From: a virus
IMG/VR virus record: IMGVR_UViG_3300021365_000119
Coordinates: 1 to 23,809 of that record
Length of the DNA stretch: 23,809 nt
Direction: 5' to 3' (one strand)
Below the pieces are notes generated by a model. That model made no database searches, had not been told where the DNA came from, and worked only from the letters and a program-made list of their open reading frames with translations. Shown here one piece after another: positions 1-7,545 of this stretch. The position numbers and the translations under genes are program-made. How positions within the stretch are numbered: the first letter of the stretch is position 1; each line of letters opens with the position of its first letter.

Positions 1-12
1 AATTAAATTAAT

Positions 13-288
13 ATGTTAGAATATTTTACAACCTATAATATTATTATAGGAGTTTCAGTAATACTGAATATTGTCTTATTGATAGGTGTAAGAAACCTTT
101 TAAGACAGAATGAACAACTTGAAGATAGGCTTATTGAAACAATAACTTCTATACGAACTAGAATTCAAACTTCTCTTGAAAATATGAGAAGATTAGATAA
201 TAAACAAGTATTTGAAAAAGATGATGAAGTTGGAGTTTCGTTTAGTGAGATAAAAAAAATAATAGAAACTCTAGATAACAAAATATAA
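13..288 (+). CDS. small membrane-anchored coiled-coil protein, function unknown
   Basis: A 91-residue protein with one hydrophobic segment at about residues 8-27, followed by a charged, helix-favouring stretch (about 30-62) likely to form a coiled coil, and an acidic tail containing KDDEVG and an amphipathic helix (about 68-91). The predicted topology is a short N-terminus, one membrane helix and a long cytoplasmic helical domain. I do not recognise a named family, although small proteins of this design recur in T4-like marine phages. It is followed after one base by the late sigma-like gene, so the two are almost certainly co-transcribed. The upstream region is cut by the window edge, so its promoter cannot be judged. 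The ATG at 13 follows a purely A/T leader with no Shine-Dalgarno sequence. Confidence 0.75.
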   Translation: MLEYFTTYNIIIGVSVILNIVLLIGVRNLLRQNEQLEDRLIETITSIRTRIQTSLENMRRLDNKQVFEKDDEVGVSFSEIKKIIETLDNKI

Positions 289-289
289 T

Positions 290-1036
290 ATGCCAAAAAA
301 AAGAAGAAAAAAATCCAAAATATATTTTGGAACACCAGCACAAGAAGCAATAATAGAGTACAACAAATCAAAGGACTTTGAAGAAAGGTCTAAAATTTAC
401 GAAGAAAGAATTAAATATCCATTTGAAAAACTAGCAGAAAATGTTATGAATACATTTAAGTTTTCGTATTTTGATGTACCAAAAATAGATGTACAAATGG
501 AAGTAGTTTCTACTATGGTAGAAAAAATGCATATGTTTAAAGAAGGTAAGGGAAGGGCTTTTTCTTACTTTACAATTATTGCAAAAAATCATTTGATATT
601 GAAAAATAATGGTAACTATAAAAGATGGAAACAAAATTCATTATTATCTCAAATGCCACAAACTTGGAATCCTCAAAATGACCATTACGAAGCTGAAGAA
701 AAAAATGAATTTAAAGAGTTCAAAGAAATAATGTTAGGCTATTGGGATAGAAACTTAACTACTGTTTTTAGTAAAAAAAGAGATATTCAAATTGCGGATG
801 CAATATTAGAATTATTTCGTAGAAGTGAACATATAGAAAATTTTAATAAAAAACATTTATATCTTCTTATAAGAGAAATGACTGATTGTAAAACTCATTA
901 CATTACTAAAGTTGTAAATACAATGAAACAACATCAGAAAAGATTATTAAACCAATATTTAGAACACGGTCATATTGAAGAAACCAAAGATACTTTTTTT
1001 GATTCCAACAAATATATAGACGAAGAATATTTATAA
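290..1036 (+). CDS. gp55: late-transcription sigma factor, T4 gp55-like
   Basis: A 248-residue protein with a lysine/arginine-rich start (KKRRKKSK, residues 3-10). A central block resembles sigma-70 region 2 as kept in T4 gp55: residues about 44-58 are helical, and about 86-114 include GKGRAFSYFTIIAKNHLI followed by a basic run, the usual position of -10 recognition and DNA melting. In T4 this protein replaces the host sigma and, with the sliding clamp and gp33, directs late transcription. A C-terminal part (about 160-230) has a helix-turn-helix look (LLIREMTDCKTHYITKVV). At 248 residues it is longer than T4 gp55 (about 185). Its probable target is the TATATTTATATA motif found before the late operons here. 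It lies one base after the membrane-protein gene and three bases before the carbamoyltransferase gene. Assignment rests on the region-2-like block and genome context. Confidence 0.72.
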   Translation: MPKKRRKKSKIYFGTPAQEAIIEYNKSKDFEERSKIYEERIKYPFEKLAENVMNTFKFSYFDVPKIDVQMEVVSTMVEKMHMFKEGKGRAFSYFTIIAKNHLILKNNGNYKRWKQNSLLSQMPQTWNPQNDHYEAEEKNEFKEFKEIMLGYWDRNLTTVFSKKRDIQIADAILELFRRSEHIENFNKKHLYLLIREMTDCKTHYITKVVNTMKQHQKRLLNQYLEHGHIEETKDTFFDSNKYIDEEYL

Positions 1037-1039
1037 AGA

Positions 1040-2749
1040 ATGAAAGTAAAATATGTTATAGGAATAAGTTGTGGTTATCACGATTCAGCCGCCTGTTTAG
1101 TTAAAGATGGTAAAGTTATCGCTGCTTGTGAGGAAGAAAGATTCACAGGTATAAAACATGATTCATCATTTCCACATAATACTTTAAATTGGTTTTTTGA
1201 TAAATTTAATATTTCCAAAGAAAATATATCTGAGATATGTTTTTACGAAAACCCAATAACGAAATTAGATAGAATTACAGAATCTACAAAAAGAGGAGGT
1301 ATTTGGAAATATTTCAATAGAAAAAAAATAATAAACAGAAATACCGAATCTTATAATTTATTAAATAAAAATATAGATAAATATAAAGGTAAGAATACCA
1401 ACGTTATTTTTGGTAACCACCATGATTCTCACCTATCATACACCTACTACACTTCTCCATTTAAAACATCAGCAATATTATCAGTAGATGGTGTTGGTGA
1501 ATGGAAAACAACTTCTTTATCTTATGGAGATAAAAATAAAATAAAAGAATTACAAAGTATAGATTTCCCACATTCATTGGGAATGTTTTATTCTTCATTT
1601 ACTGCTTTCCTAGGATTCAAACCAAACGAGGGTGAGTATAAAGTTATGGGATTGGCTCCATATGGTAATTCTGAAAAATATAATTTAAAATTTGAAGATA
1701 TAATTTATTCTACTAAAGATGGTGGATATAAATTAAATATGGATTATTTTGAATACGATTGGTCTGATGACCATATGTTTAATTCAAAACTATCAGAACA
1801 CTTAGGTATATCAAATAGATTACCAGAAGAAGAACTAACACAAGATTATAAAGATTTAGCTGCATCGGTTCAATTTCAATATGAAAAATATTTCTTTAAA
1901 TTATTAAACAGATTATACAGAATAACAGAAACACCGAACTTATGTTTAAGTGGTGGATGTGCTTATAATGGAACTGCAAATGGTAAGATAAAAGAAAAAA
2001 CAAAGTTTCAAAATATTTGGATACCACCAGCTCCATCAGATGCTGGTTCTTCGATTGGCGTGGCTCTTGAAAGTTTTTACAAAGGTATTGATATTGATAG
2101 ACATGATAATACTAATCCATATTTAGGTCCTGATTATAGTAAACAAGATATGTTAAAAGCACTTAATGATTATCATTTAGATGTTTACTATGAATGGAAA
2201 CCGAGTGATGTACTAATACCTTATACTGCTGAACTGATAGCTGAAAATAATATTATAGGATGGTTTCAAGGAAGAATGGAATTTGGTGCAAGAGCATTGG
2301 GAAGTCGATGTATATTCGCAAATCCATGTGACCCTCAAATGAAATCTCGATTAAATAAAGTAATTAAAAAAAGAGAAGGATTCAGACCATTTGCTCCTAT
2401 ATGTAAAAGAGAATCATTAACTACTTACTTTGAATATGATTCTGATATACCATATATGAATCAAGTAGTAAAAGTAGTTGATAGATTTATAAAGAAATTA
2501 CCATCTATAACTCATGTAGATAAATCATCAAGAGTTCAAACTCTAACAAACACAAGAGCTAGATATGTTTATCAACTACTTGGTGAACTAGAAAAACTAA
2601 ATGGATTTCCAATTGTAATTAATACTTCATTCAATTTAAAAGACCAAACAATGGTTCTTACACCAGAAGATGCAATAAAAACATTTTTAAATTGTGAGAT
2701 GGATGTGTTGATACTTGGTTCTTATGTAGTTCGTAAAAAGATTCTTTAA
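1040..2749 (+). CDS. O-carbamoyltransferase, NodU/CmcH/TobZ family
   Basis: A full-length 569-residue carbamoyltransferase. These enzymes activate carbamoyl phosphate with ATP to carbamoyl-adenylate and transfer the carbamoyl group to a hydroxyl. The N-terminal ASKHA-like domain shows SCGYHDSAACLV (residues 10-21), the metal-site HHDSH (127-131), LSVDGVGEW (147-155) and NEGEYKVMGLAPYG (196-209). The middle holds LSGGCAYNGTANGKI and WIPPAPSDAGSSIG. The C-terminal carbamoyl-phosphate domain begins near residue 405 with GRMEFGARALGSR and continues through GFRPFAPI and NTSFN. No expected motif is missing, so it should be active. The acceptor is unknown. Family members modify antibiotics and Nod factors, and phage members have been reported to carbamoylate 5-hydroxymethylcytosine in DNA. 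It is the last gene of the sigma-factor operon and is followed by a terminator at 2854-2883. Confidence 0.93.
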   Translation: MKVKYVIGISCGYHDSAACLVKDGKVIAACEEERFTGIKHDSSFPHNTLNWFFDKFNISKENISEICFYENPITKLDRITESTKRGGIWKYFNRKKIINRNTESYNLLNKNIDKYKGKNTNVIFGNHHDSHLSYTYYTSPFKTSAILSVDGVGEWKTTSLSYGDKNKIKELQSIDFPHSLGMFYSSFTAFLGFKPNEGEYKVMGLAPYGNSEKYNLKFEDIIYSTKDGGYKLNMDYFEYDWSDDHMFNSKLSEHLGISNRLPEEELTQDYKDLAASVQFQYEKYFFKLLNRLYRITETPNLCLSGGCAYNGTANGKIKEKTKFQNIWIPPAPSDAGSSIGVALESFYKGIDIDRHDNTNPYLGPDYSKQDMLKALNDYHLDVYYEWKPSDVLIPYTAELIAENNIIGWFQGRMEFGARALGSRCIFANPCDPQMKSRLNKVIKKREGFRPFAPICKRESLTTYFEYDSDIPYMNQVVKVVDRFIKKLPSITHVDKSSRVQTLTNTRARYVYQLLGELEKLNGFPIVINTSFNLKDQTMVLTPEDAIKTFLNCEMDVLILGSYVVRKKIL

Positions 2750-2853
2750 ACTTTTCTTTAACTAAAATATACTTATTTGTAGATAGAGGAAACTATTTTA
2801 AGTTATAAATTACCTCGGAAATCTCTAATCGTATAACAAATTGGTTAGAATAG

Positions 2854-2883
2854 AAACCCAACGAATTTCGGTTGGGTTTTTTT
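2854..2883 (+). terminator. intrinsic terminator after the carbamoyltransferase gene
   Basis: A perfect 9-base-pair stem, AAACCCAAC (2854-2862) with GTTGGGTTT (2871-2879), closes an 8-base loop and runs into seven consecutive T (2877-2883). It would end the sigma/carbamoyltransferase transcript. Confidence 0.9.
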
Positions 2884-2951
2884 GTACATAAATATATAAA
2901 TCCACAATACAACCCTCTAATTGATGTTTCAATATATATTAAAATTTTTTT

Positions 2952-2962
2952 GTTTATATATA
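2952..2962 (+). promoter_or_regulatory. weak candidate late promoter upstream of the 76-residue protein
   Basis: GTTTATATATA shares the TTTATATA half of the phage late motif but lacks its upstream TATA. It is 81 bases before the start codon at 3044, much farther than the 13-29 bases of the other copies. I list it because this single-gene unit must have a promoter between the terminators at 2854-2883 and 3311-3337. Confidence 0.25.
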
Positions 2963-3043
2963 CCATAGTTATTGAGTGGATATCCCTTAGTTTTGCAAGA
3001 TGGAAAAGTTATTTACATTTAATTAAAACAAAAGGAGAACAAT

Positions 3044-3274
3044 ATGGAATTTTTGAAAAAAATAGGCTCTTGGGCCGAAGAATTAACAAAAATTGGTATC
3101 AGTTTCATCGCCTTTGGAGTTGTACTTGAAGTACTCTTCTCAGGTGCAAACATCCCTTTTTGGCCAGAAGTATCAGTAGTTGGTAACATTATGGACATAT
3201 TAGGAAGTTTGAGTGCTGAGGGTCTGTTAGGACTTGTAGGGGCTTTTGTACTATATCATATCATTAAAAAGTAA
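3044..3274 (+). CDS. small two-helix membrane protein, holin candidate
   Basis: A 76-residue protein with a short charged start (MEFLKKIGSWAEE), a first hydrophobic segment at about residues 16-33, a polar/proline turn (about 34-50, including NIPFWPEV), a second hydrophobic segment at about 56-73 and a basic end (IIKK). Size, two predicted membrane helices and charged termini fit small phage holins, which permeabilise the inner membrane to release a cell-wall hydrolase. There is no direct sequence signature for that role. It has the best Shine-Dalgarno sequence in the window (AAAGGAG, six bases before ATG) and is a single-gene unit between two terminators, as expected for a separately timed protein. 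It could instead be an uncharacterised membrane protein. The CHAP-bearing gene 1.8 kb downstream is the nearest hydrolase. Confidence 0.6.
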   Translation: MEFLKKIGSWAEELTKIGISFIAFGVVLEVLFSGANIPFWPEVSVVGNIMDILGSLSAEGLLGLVGAFVLYHIIKK

Positions 3275-3310
3275 GAGTTAGGAGTAATTCTAACAACGCG
3301 TTAAAGATTA

Positions 3311-3337
3311 AACCTCACACTAAAAGTGAGGTTTTTT
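3311..3337 (+). terminator. intrinsic terminator after the 76-residue membrane protein
   Basis: AACCTCAC (3311-3318) pairs with GTGAGGTT (3326-3333) around a 7-base loop, followed by a T run ending at 3337. The late motif of the next operon begins eight bases after that last T. Confidence 0.9.
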
Positions 3338-3344
3338 CGTTTAC

Positions 3345-3356
3345 TATATTTATATA
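3345..3356 (+). promoter_or_regulatory. putative late promoter, exact TATATTTATATA
   Basis: An exact 12-base copy of the motif found before each late transcription unit. It lies 7 bases after a terminator T-run and 19 bases before the ATG at 3376. It is expected to drive the unknown protein, spike and CHAP hydrolase genes. Confidence 0.7.
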
Positions 3357-3375
3357 CAACTAATATGGTATAATT

Positions 3376-3789
3376 ATGAGTACAAATTTTGAATTATTTC
3401 CTGGCAAAAATCTTAGTGGATTATTTAAAAATATCTATGATAATCAACAAAATAAGAAACAAAAGATTTCAGAACTAATTGCTGAAATGAAAAAGGTAAT
3501 TAGACATTCTGGTGATATGGCGGTAATTGGTCCAATCATAAAAGATTTAGTTGATACATCAGTAAGAAACGATGAATCACTTCTTAAGATGGCTGCAATT
3601 GCACAAAGAATGGTTGCATCAAAAGAAAAAGTAGATGGCGATACAGGATTTCTTAGTGACCAAGAAAAAGAACAATTACTTCAACAACTTGAAGATACTG
3701 TTATTGAAATAGAAAATGAAAAAACAAAAGTTGATGATTTAACTAATGAAGTTGAAGAATTAAAACAAAAGGTAGATATAGATGAGTAG
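3376..3789 (+). CDS. uncharacterised coiled-coil protein heading the spike operon
   Basis: A 137-residue, almost entirely helical protein with no membrane segment. The start (LFPGKNLSGLFKNIYDNQQNKKQKI) is followed by a hydrophobic/charged helix (about 35-75). The last third (about 95-135), rich in Q, E and K with regular leucine/isoleucine spacing, should form a coiled coil. I do not recognise a family. It is the first gene after a putative late promoter, and its stop overlaps the start of the spike gene by eight bases (ATGAGTAG), so translation of the two is probably coupled. A role in tail or baseplate assembly, for example as a chaperone, is suggested by position only. The start is fixed by the promoter 19 bases upstream; an earlier ATG at 3365 meets a stop after two codons. 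Confidence 0.7.
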   Translation: MSTNFELFPGKNLSGLFKNIYDNQQNKKQKISELIAEMKKVIRHSGDMAVIGPIIKDLVDTSVRNDESLLKMAAIAQRMVASKEKVDGDTGFLSDQEKEQLLQQLEDTVIEIENEKTKVDDLTNEVEELKQKVDIDE

Positions 3790-5047
3790 TAGAGTAGCAA
3801 TATCAAATAGCTCTTTTAACGCAAACAAAAAACCTACGATTAACAGTTCGCTTGATAGAAGTACAGGTGTAGTTGTTTTTGTACACCTTGATGATAGTAA
3901 AGCAAATACTATTGCTTTACCAGATGACTTAGTTGATAAAGTATCTGATAAAGAAATGGTTATTGGTCATTGTAAGATTGCAAGCAGAACCGATTCGACA
4001 CATGATTTAGAAAATATACCAGAATATCCACCAATGAATCCTGATGAGGGAATTCCATTAATAGGAGAAGTAGTACAGTTGATAAAAATTGGGGCTACAC
4101 TATTTTATAAACGAATACCAAGTATAGATATTAATACAGGTAACGCAGTTGAAAATGCATTACTAGAAGGAACTCCAAAAGAAGAAAAATCTGTATCACA
4201 AGGAAAATCATATAATGAAACATCTCAAACAGGTATTGCTAATAATACTAGTAATACTGATAATTCTGTTAGAGAAACTAAAATAGGAGAATATTTTGAA
4301 TCAACTCAAATTAATCCTTTAAAATTTTATGAAGGTGATAAGATAATTCAAAGTAGGTTTGGTCAATCAATTAGATTTAGTGGATATAATAATGAAGAAA
4401 ATAAACTAGCTCCAACTATTATTATTCGTAACAGACAGAATGATAAATCTATTGAAGATTTAAAAGAGTTCGAACCAACAGAAGAAGATATTGTAAATGA
4501 TGGTTCTTCAATTATTCTTTCGAGTGGAGAGTATGAGCTTCCATTTTTACCTGGAAACGATGAAGTTACATTAGAAACAAATGATAATGTAGTTTACCAC
4601 GAATCACCAGAACTAAAAGGAACAGACCAAGTTTTAATCAATAGTGGTAGAATAGTTTTATCCGCTAAAGATTCAGAAATGATATTTTTCTCAAAAGGTA
4701 ATTATTCATTTATATCAGATGGAAAACTTACAATAGATAATGGATTAGATGGTGCTGAAATGGATTTTAATGGAGAAGTAAGAATAACAACTAATGATAA
4801 TCCTGTTTTTATTTTAGGACAAGGAGAAGAAGGTAAAATATTTCTTAATACGGAAGAAACAAAAGAACCAATTGCAAGAGGACAAACTTTAATTGATTTG
4901 TTAGCAGAATTAATAGATACTATTAACAAACAAATATTTTCAACCCCTGCAGGGCCAACAGCAGTAGGACCAAACAATAAAGCAGATTTTAAGAATATAA
5001 AAAATAAACTAGATACAATATTATCTTCTACAAACTTTACTGAATAA
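3782..5047 (+). CDS. baseplate central spike protein, gp5/VgrG-like without lysozyme domain
   Basis: A 421-residue protein with the plan of a myovirus central spike. An N-terminal OB-fold-like region (about 1-125) contains VVFVHLDDSKANTIALPDD and GEVVQLIKIGATLFYKRIP, the usual pattern of gp5/phage-baseplate spikes. A Ser/Asn/Thr-rich linker (about 130-175) follows. Then comes a beta-rich part (about 180-360) with repeated short strands (GSSIILSSGEYEL, SGRIVLSAKDSEMIFF, GEVRITTNDN) typical of the trimeric beta-helix. The end (IARGQTLIDLLAELIDTI...STPAGPT) matches C-termini of such spikes. T4 gp5 carries a lysozyme between the OB fold and helix. None is seen here, and the next gene supplies a CHAP hydrolase. 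The spike sits at the tail tip and pierces the outer membrane. Coupled by overlap to the gene before and one base from the gene after. Confidence 0.78.
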   Translation: MSSRVAISNSSFNANKKPTINSSLDRSTGVVVFVHLDDSKANTIALPDDLVDKVSDKEMVIGHCKIASRTDSTHDLENIPEYPPMNPDEGIPLIGEVVQLIKIGATLFYKRIPSIDINTGNAVENALLEGTPKEEKSVSQGKSYNETSQTGIANNTSNTDNSVRETKIGEYFESTQINPLKFYEGDKIIQSRFGQSIRFSGYNNEENKLAPTIIIRNRQNDKSIEDLKEFEPTEEDIVNDGSSIILSSGEYELPFLPGNDEVTLETNDNVVYHESPELKGTDQVLINSGRIVLSAKDSEMIFFSKGNYSFISDGKLTIDNGLDGAEMDFNGEVRITTNDNPVFILGQGEEGKIFLNTEETKEPIARGQTLIDLLAELIDTINKQIFSTPAGPTAVGPNNKADFKNIKNKLDTILSSTNFTE

Positions 5048-5048
5048 G

Positions 5049-6455
5049 ATGTCTGTTTCCATTTTTAAAAAAAACCTACTAAGTTATATGGAAAATCAAT
5101 CCGGTATAAAACGGTTTGAAGATTTTGCAGATAAACTAACATTTGAATATGATTTATTAATTAAATCAGGATTTCAAACAATAAATAATAATAAAATTAT
5201 TAGTGGAAATACCGAGTTAATGAAGAACTCAGTAATATTTGCTTGTAGAAAAAGTTTACAAAAAAAATCTGGTACACATGACTTTGTTAATGATTTAGGA
5301 GATGCAACAAGACAGTATTGGATTGGTGCAGAGTTTATTGTAGGAGTACCACCAGTAATACCTGCAATTGCAACAATTGGTAATATATTATTAAATTCAT
5401 CTATTGTTAGTAACATAGGAACATGGGCACCACAACCACCAACATTTCCTAACAATGATAGTAACATTTTACTAGATAGTTTAATTTTAGGAATACAACA
5501 GCATCTTACAACAGTAAGTGGGTTTTATTTTACAACATCACTATATCCTTCAATTCCATCACCAATTCCACAAAAAGGAATTAGGCCTTGGACAGGATAT
5601 ACTATTATTGGAGGCGGAACCCCATCACAAACCTCAGAACAACCTGAGTCAGAAAGTTTTCTAACTAAAGTTTTAAAGAAACTTGGAAACCTTTTAAAGA
5701 ATGATGAAATGGATGAAGAACATAAACAGGAAGCAGAAAAAGAAAAATTAGAAGCAGATGGAGTTGCAAATGATACTTCTTTACCACAACAAGGAAGAAC
5801 ATCTGCACAAGAATATTCTAAATTAAAACAAACTCAATTAAATGAGGGTAAAGTAAATAGTGTACCTGTAAATATATCTGAAGAAGAAGCCGAAGAGTTA
5901 GAAAAAGAAACACCTGAAGAATATAAATGTGAAGCAGGAGAAAAGGTAGTTCAGATAGCTAAAAAAGATATTGGAATATTAGAAACAGGTTCACCACCTG
6001 GTAATAATTATGGTGGTTTTCCTGGCGGAGTTCAGAAAGATGAACCTGGTAGAATAGATGAAATGTTTGATAATTGTGGATTAGATAATCAGGCTAAAGT
6101 TAGAAAAACTGGTAGTGGTTATTATTGGTGTGCAGCCGCAGTAACAACTTGGTGGAAAGAAGCTGGATTACCTCTACCACCAAATGGAAGAGCTGGTTGT
6201 GATTTTTGGATGAATTGGGGAAAACAAAATGGTTATTGGTCTACTACTCCAAAGGTAGGTGCAGCTGTTTTATATGGTTCAGCATCAGATGCACATCATA
6301 TAGGAATTGTAGCAGCTGTCACTAAATCGGGTGGTATAATTACAATAGAAGGAAATACAAGTGGTGGAGGATTTAATAGAAATGGTTGTGGTGCATTTAG
6401 AAAAGTACCAAAAAAATATTTAGGCTTTGTTTTACCCCCATCATGTGTTGATTAA
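5049..6455 (+). CDS. tail-associated CHAP-domain peptidoglycan hydrolase
   Basis: A 468-residue two-part protein. The N-terminal part (about 1-195) is a non-enzymatic structural domain of a type seen in far-T4 virion proteins. An acidic, low-complexity linker (about 200-295, e.g. EEEAEELEKE) leads to a CHAP (cysteine, histidine-dependent amidohydrolase/peptidase) domain at about 300-465. The catalytic Cys is C361 in YYWCAAAVTTWW, the His is H417 (or H416) in DAHHIGIV, and E434/N436 in IEGNTS fit the third catalytic position. The enzyme should cut peptide or amide bonds in peptidoglycan. Its place directly after the spike, and its long structural N-terminus, suggest a virion-mounted lysin used in DNA entry, replacing the lysozyme domain of T4 gp5. 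A role in lysis at the end of infection is an alternative. It ends the operon; a new late motif follows 18 bases later. Confidence 0.85.
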   Translation: MSVSIFKKNLLSYMENQSGIKRFEDFADKLTFEYDLLIKSGFQTINNNKIISGNTELMKNSVIFACRKSLQKKSGTHDFVNDLGDATRQYWIGAEFIVGVPPVIPAIATIGNILLNSSIVSNIGTWAPQPPTFPNNDSNILLDSLILGIQQHLTTVSGFYFTTSLYPSIPSPIPQKGIRPWTGYTIIGGGTPSQTSEQPESESFLTKVLKKLGNLLKNDEMDEEHKQEAEKEKLEADGVANDTSLPQQGRTSAQEYSKLKQTQLNEGKVNSVPVNISEEEAEELEKETPEEYKCEAGEKVVQIAKKDIGILETGSPPGNNYGGFPGGVQKDEPGRIDEMFDNCGLDNQAKVRKTGSGYYWCAAAVTTWWKEAGLPLPPNGRAGCDFWMNWGKQNGYWSTTPKVGAAVLYGSASDAHHIGIVAAVTKSGGIITIEGNTSGGGFNRNGCGAFRKVPKKYLGFVLPPSCVD

Positions 6456-6473
6456 CCATAAAATTAAAGAACA

Positions 6474-6485
6474 TATATTTATATT
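6474..6485 (+). promoter_or_regulatory. putative late promoter, TATATTTATATT (11/12)
   Basis: Differs from the other copies only in the last base. It lies 19 bases before the ATG at 6505, the same spacing as the copy at 3345-3356, and would drive the long baseplate operon. No hairpin terminator separates it from the preceding gene. Confidence 0.62.
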
Positions 6486-6504
6486 AAGATAAACAGAATT
6501 CAAA

Positions 6505-7098
6505 ATGAACAACAAACAATTAATAAAAGTAATAAAGACTCTTGTTGAGGTAGAAACTGCCAAACAACAAGAACGATTTTTATCGAAAACTTTTCCAAAA
6601 ATATTGGCAGAGGAAGTAAATAAAAGATTAGCAGAGGCGAAGGGAGGTGTAGTCAGCGTTCCCTCTCCGCAAGTAGTTGTAGAGGATGTGGTAGACCCAT
6701 TTGAACAAGCAGAACTTGCATTAACGGAACAAAGACAGGCACCAACAAAACAACTTTCAAGAAATCCAATATTGAATGAGGTTTTAAACCAAACAAAACC
6801 ATTTACAAAAGCTCAAAGAGCAGGCGGTGGAACACCTGGTGGTGGAGCATCTGTATTAGATAATTTACCACAACAAGAACCAATTCAAGAAAGTATGGAT
6901 AAAACAGTATCATTTACTTCTCAAGGAGCAGGAGCTGGTGTTAGTGGATTACGAACTCAGATGGCAGCTAAAATGGGATATGGTGATGTTGCAACAAAAC
7001 CAAACAAAACAGGACTTGGTGTTAAGACAGGATTACCTGGTTTAGACAAAATATTAAATAGAGATAATTCTGAACTTGTAAAAAAGTTTAAAAGATAG
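6505..7098 (+). CDS. uncharacterised, largely disordered virion-operon protein
   Basis: A 197-residue protein that I cannot assign. A helical, basic/acidic start (about 1-47, MNNKQLIKVIKTLVEVETAK...) resembles N-termini of assembly or scaffold-like proteins in T4-related marine phages. The middle (about 50-165) is rich in Gln, Pro, Gly and Ala (AGGGTPGGGASV, SQGAGAGVSG) and probably unstructured. A short conserved-looking end (GLPGLDKILNRDNSELVKKFKR) could be a docking helix. It is the first gene of the baseplate operon, 11 bases before gp25, so a role in tail assembly is plausible by position. There is no Shine-Dalgarno sequence; the leader CAGAATTCAAA is A-rich, as for several genes here. 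Confidence 0.65.
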   Translation: MNNKQLIKVIKTLVEVETAKQQERFLSKTFPKILAEEVNKRLAEAKGGVVSVPSPQVVVEDVVDPFEQAELALTEQRQAPTKQLSRNPILNEVLNQTKPFTKAQRAGGGTPGGGASVLDNLPQQEPIQESMDKTVSFTSQGAGAGVSGLRTQMAAKMGYGDVATKPNKTGLGVKTGLPGLDKILNRDNSELVKKFKR

Positions 7099-7109
7099 GG
7101 TAAATAAAA

Positions 7110-7544
7110 ATGGCTTATGTTATTGGTAGAAAGGTAGTAAAAGATACGAAAGAATTTGATTCTTATGCTTATGGTATTACATTACCATTAGGTAGAGGAG
7201 AAACAGGATTCTTCCAACAAGCCTTTGTATCATTTGAACAAGCAAAAAGTAATTTGAAAAATTTACTTCTCACAAAAAAGGGAGAAAGAATAATGCAACC
7301 AAACTTTGGTACAGGATTACAATCTCTTTTATTTGAACAGGCAGATGATAACCTTGAACAAAAAATAGAACAAACAATAACAGAGAATGTAAGTTATTGG
7401 TTACCATATGTTACAATAAAAAATATAGATATTGAAATGACCGATGAATTGAAAGATAAAAATCAAGTTAATGTTGAGTTGGAATTTACAGTAGGAAATC
7501 AAATAGATTTACATGAATTAACATTTACAGTACAGGGAACATAA
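7110..7544 (+). CDS. gp25: baseplate wedge protein gp25
   Basis: A 144-residue member of the gp25/GPW_gp25 family, the most conserved wedge protein of contractile tails, which joins the wedge core to the start of the sheath. The family signature lies at about residues 51-75: NLLLTKKGERIMQPNFGTGL followed by QSLLFE. The C-terminus is the usual beta-hairpin region (VNVELEFTVGNQIDLHELTFTV). Length is close to the family norm (T4 gp25 is 132). It is followed after one base by gp6, the same order as in many T4-like phages, supporting both calls. Confidence 0.93.
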   Translation: MAYVIGRKVVKDTKEFDSYAYGITLPLGRGETGFFQQAFVSFEQAKSNLKNLLLTKKGERIMQPNFGTGLQSLLFEQADDNLEQKIEQTITENVSYWLPYVTIKNIDIEMTDELKDKNQVNVELEFTVGNQIDLHELTFTVQGT

Positions 7545-7545
7545 A

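Larger units (their letters stand above)
2750..3043 (+). other. intergenic region with terminator and leader of the small membrane-protein gene
   Basis: This gap of just under 300 bases separates the carbamoyltransferase from the 76-residue membrane protein. It contains an intrinsic terminator (2854-2883). It also has two A/T-rich stretches that could hold a promoter: ATAAATATATAAAT near 2888-2901, and GTTTATATATA at about 2952-2962, which shares TTTATATA with the late motif. A clear Shine-Dalgarno sequence, AAAGGAG, lies just before the ATG at 3044. The piece 2750-2853 lacks a tRNA T-arm or cloverleaf pairing and contains no credible gene. Confidence 0.6.

Noticed and set aside
1027-1035. 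ATATTTATA just before the carbamoyltransferase start
   Set aside because: It is part of the C-terminal codons of the sigma gene and lies only four bases before the ATG, too close for a useful promoter; the two genes read as one operon.
2750-2853. Possible tRNA or small RNA upstream of the terminator
   Set aside because: No T-arm consensus, no acceptor-stem pairing and no anticodon arm could be built; only the terminator hairpin is convincing.
2872-3129. Open frame of 85 codons overlapping the start of the 76-residue membrane protein
   Set aside because: It begins inside the terminator, has no ribosome site, has skewed composition, and overlaps in another frame a gene with a strong Shine-Dalgarno sequence.
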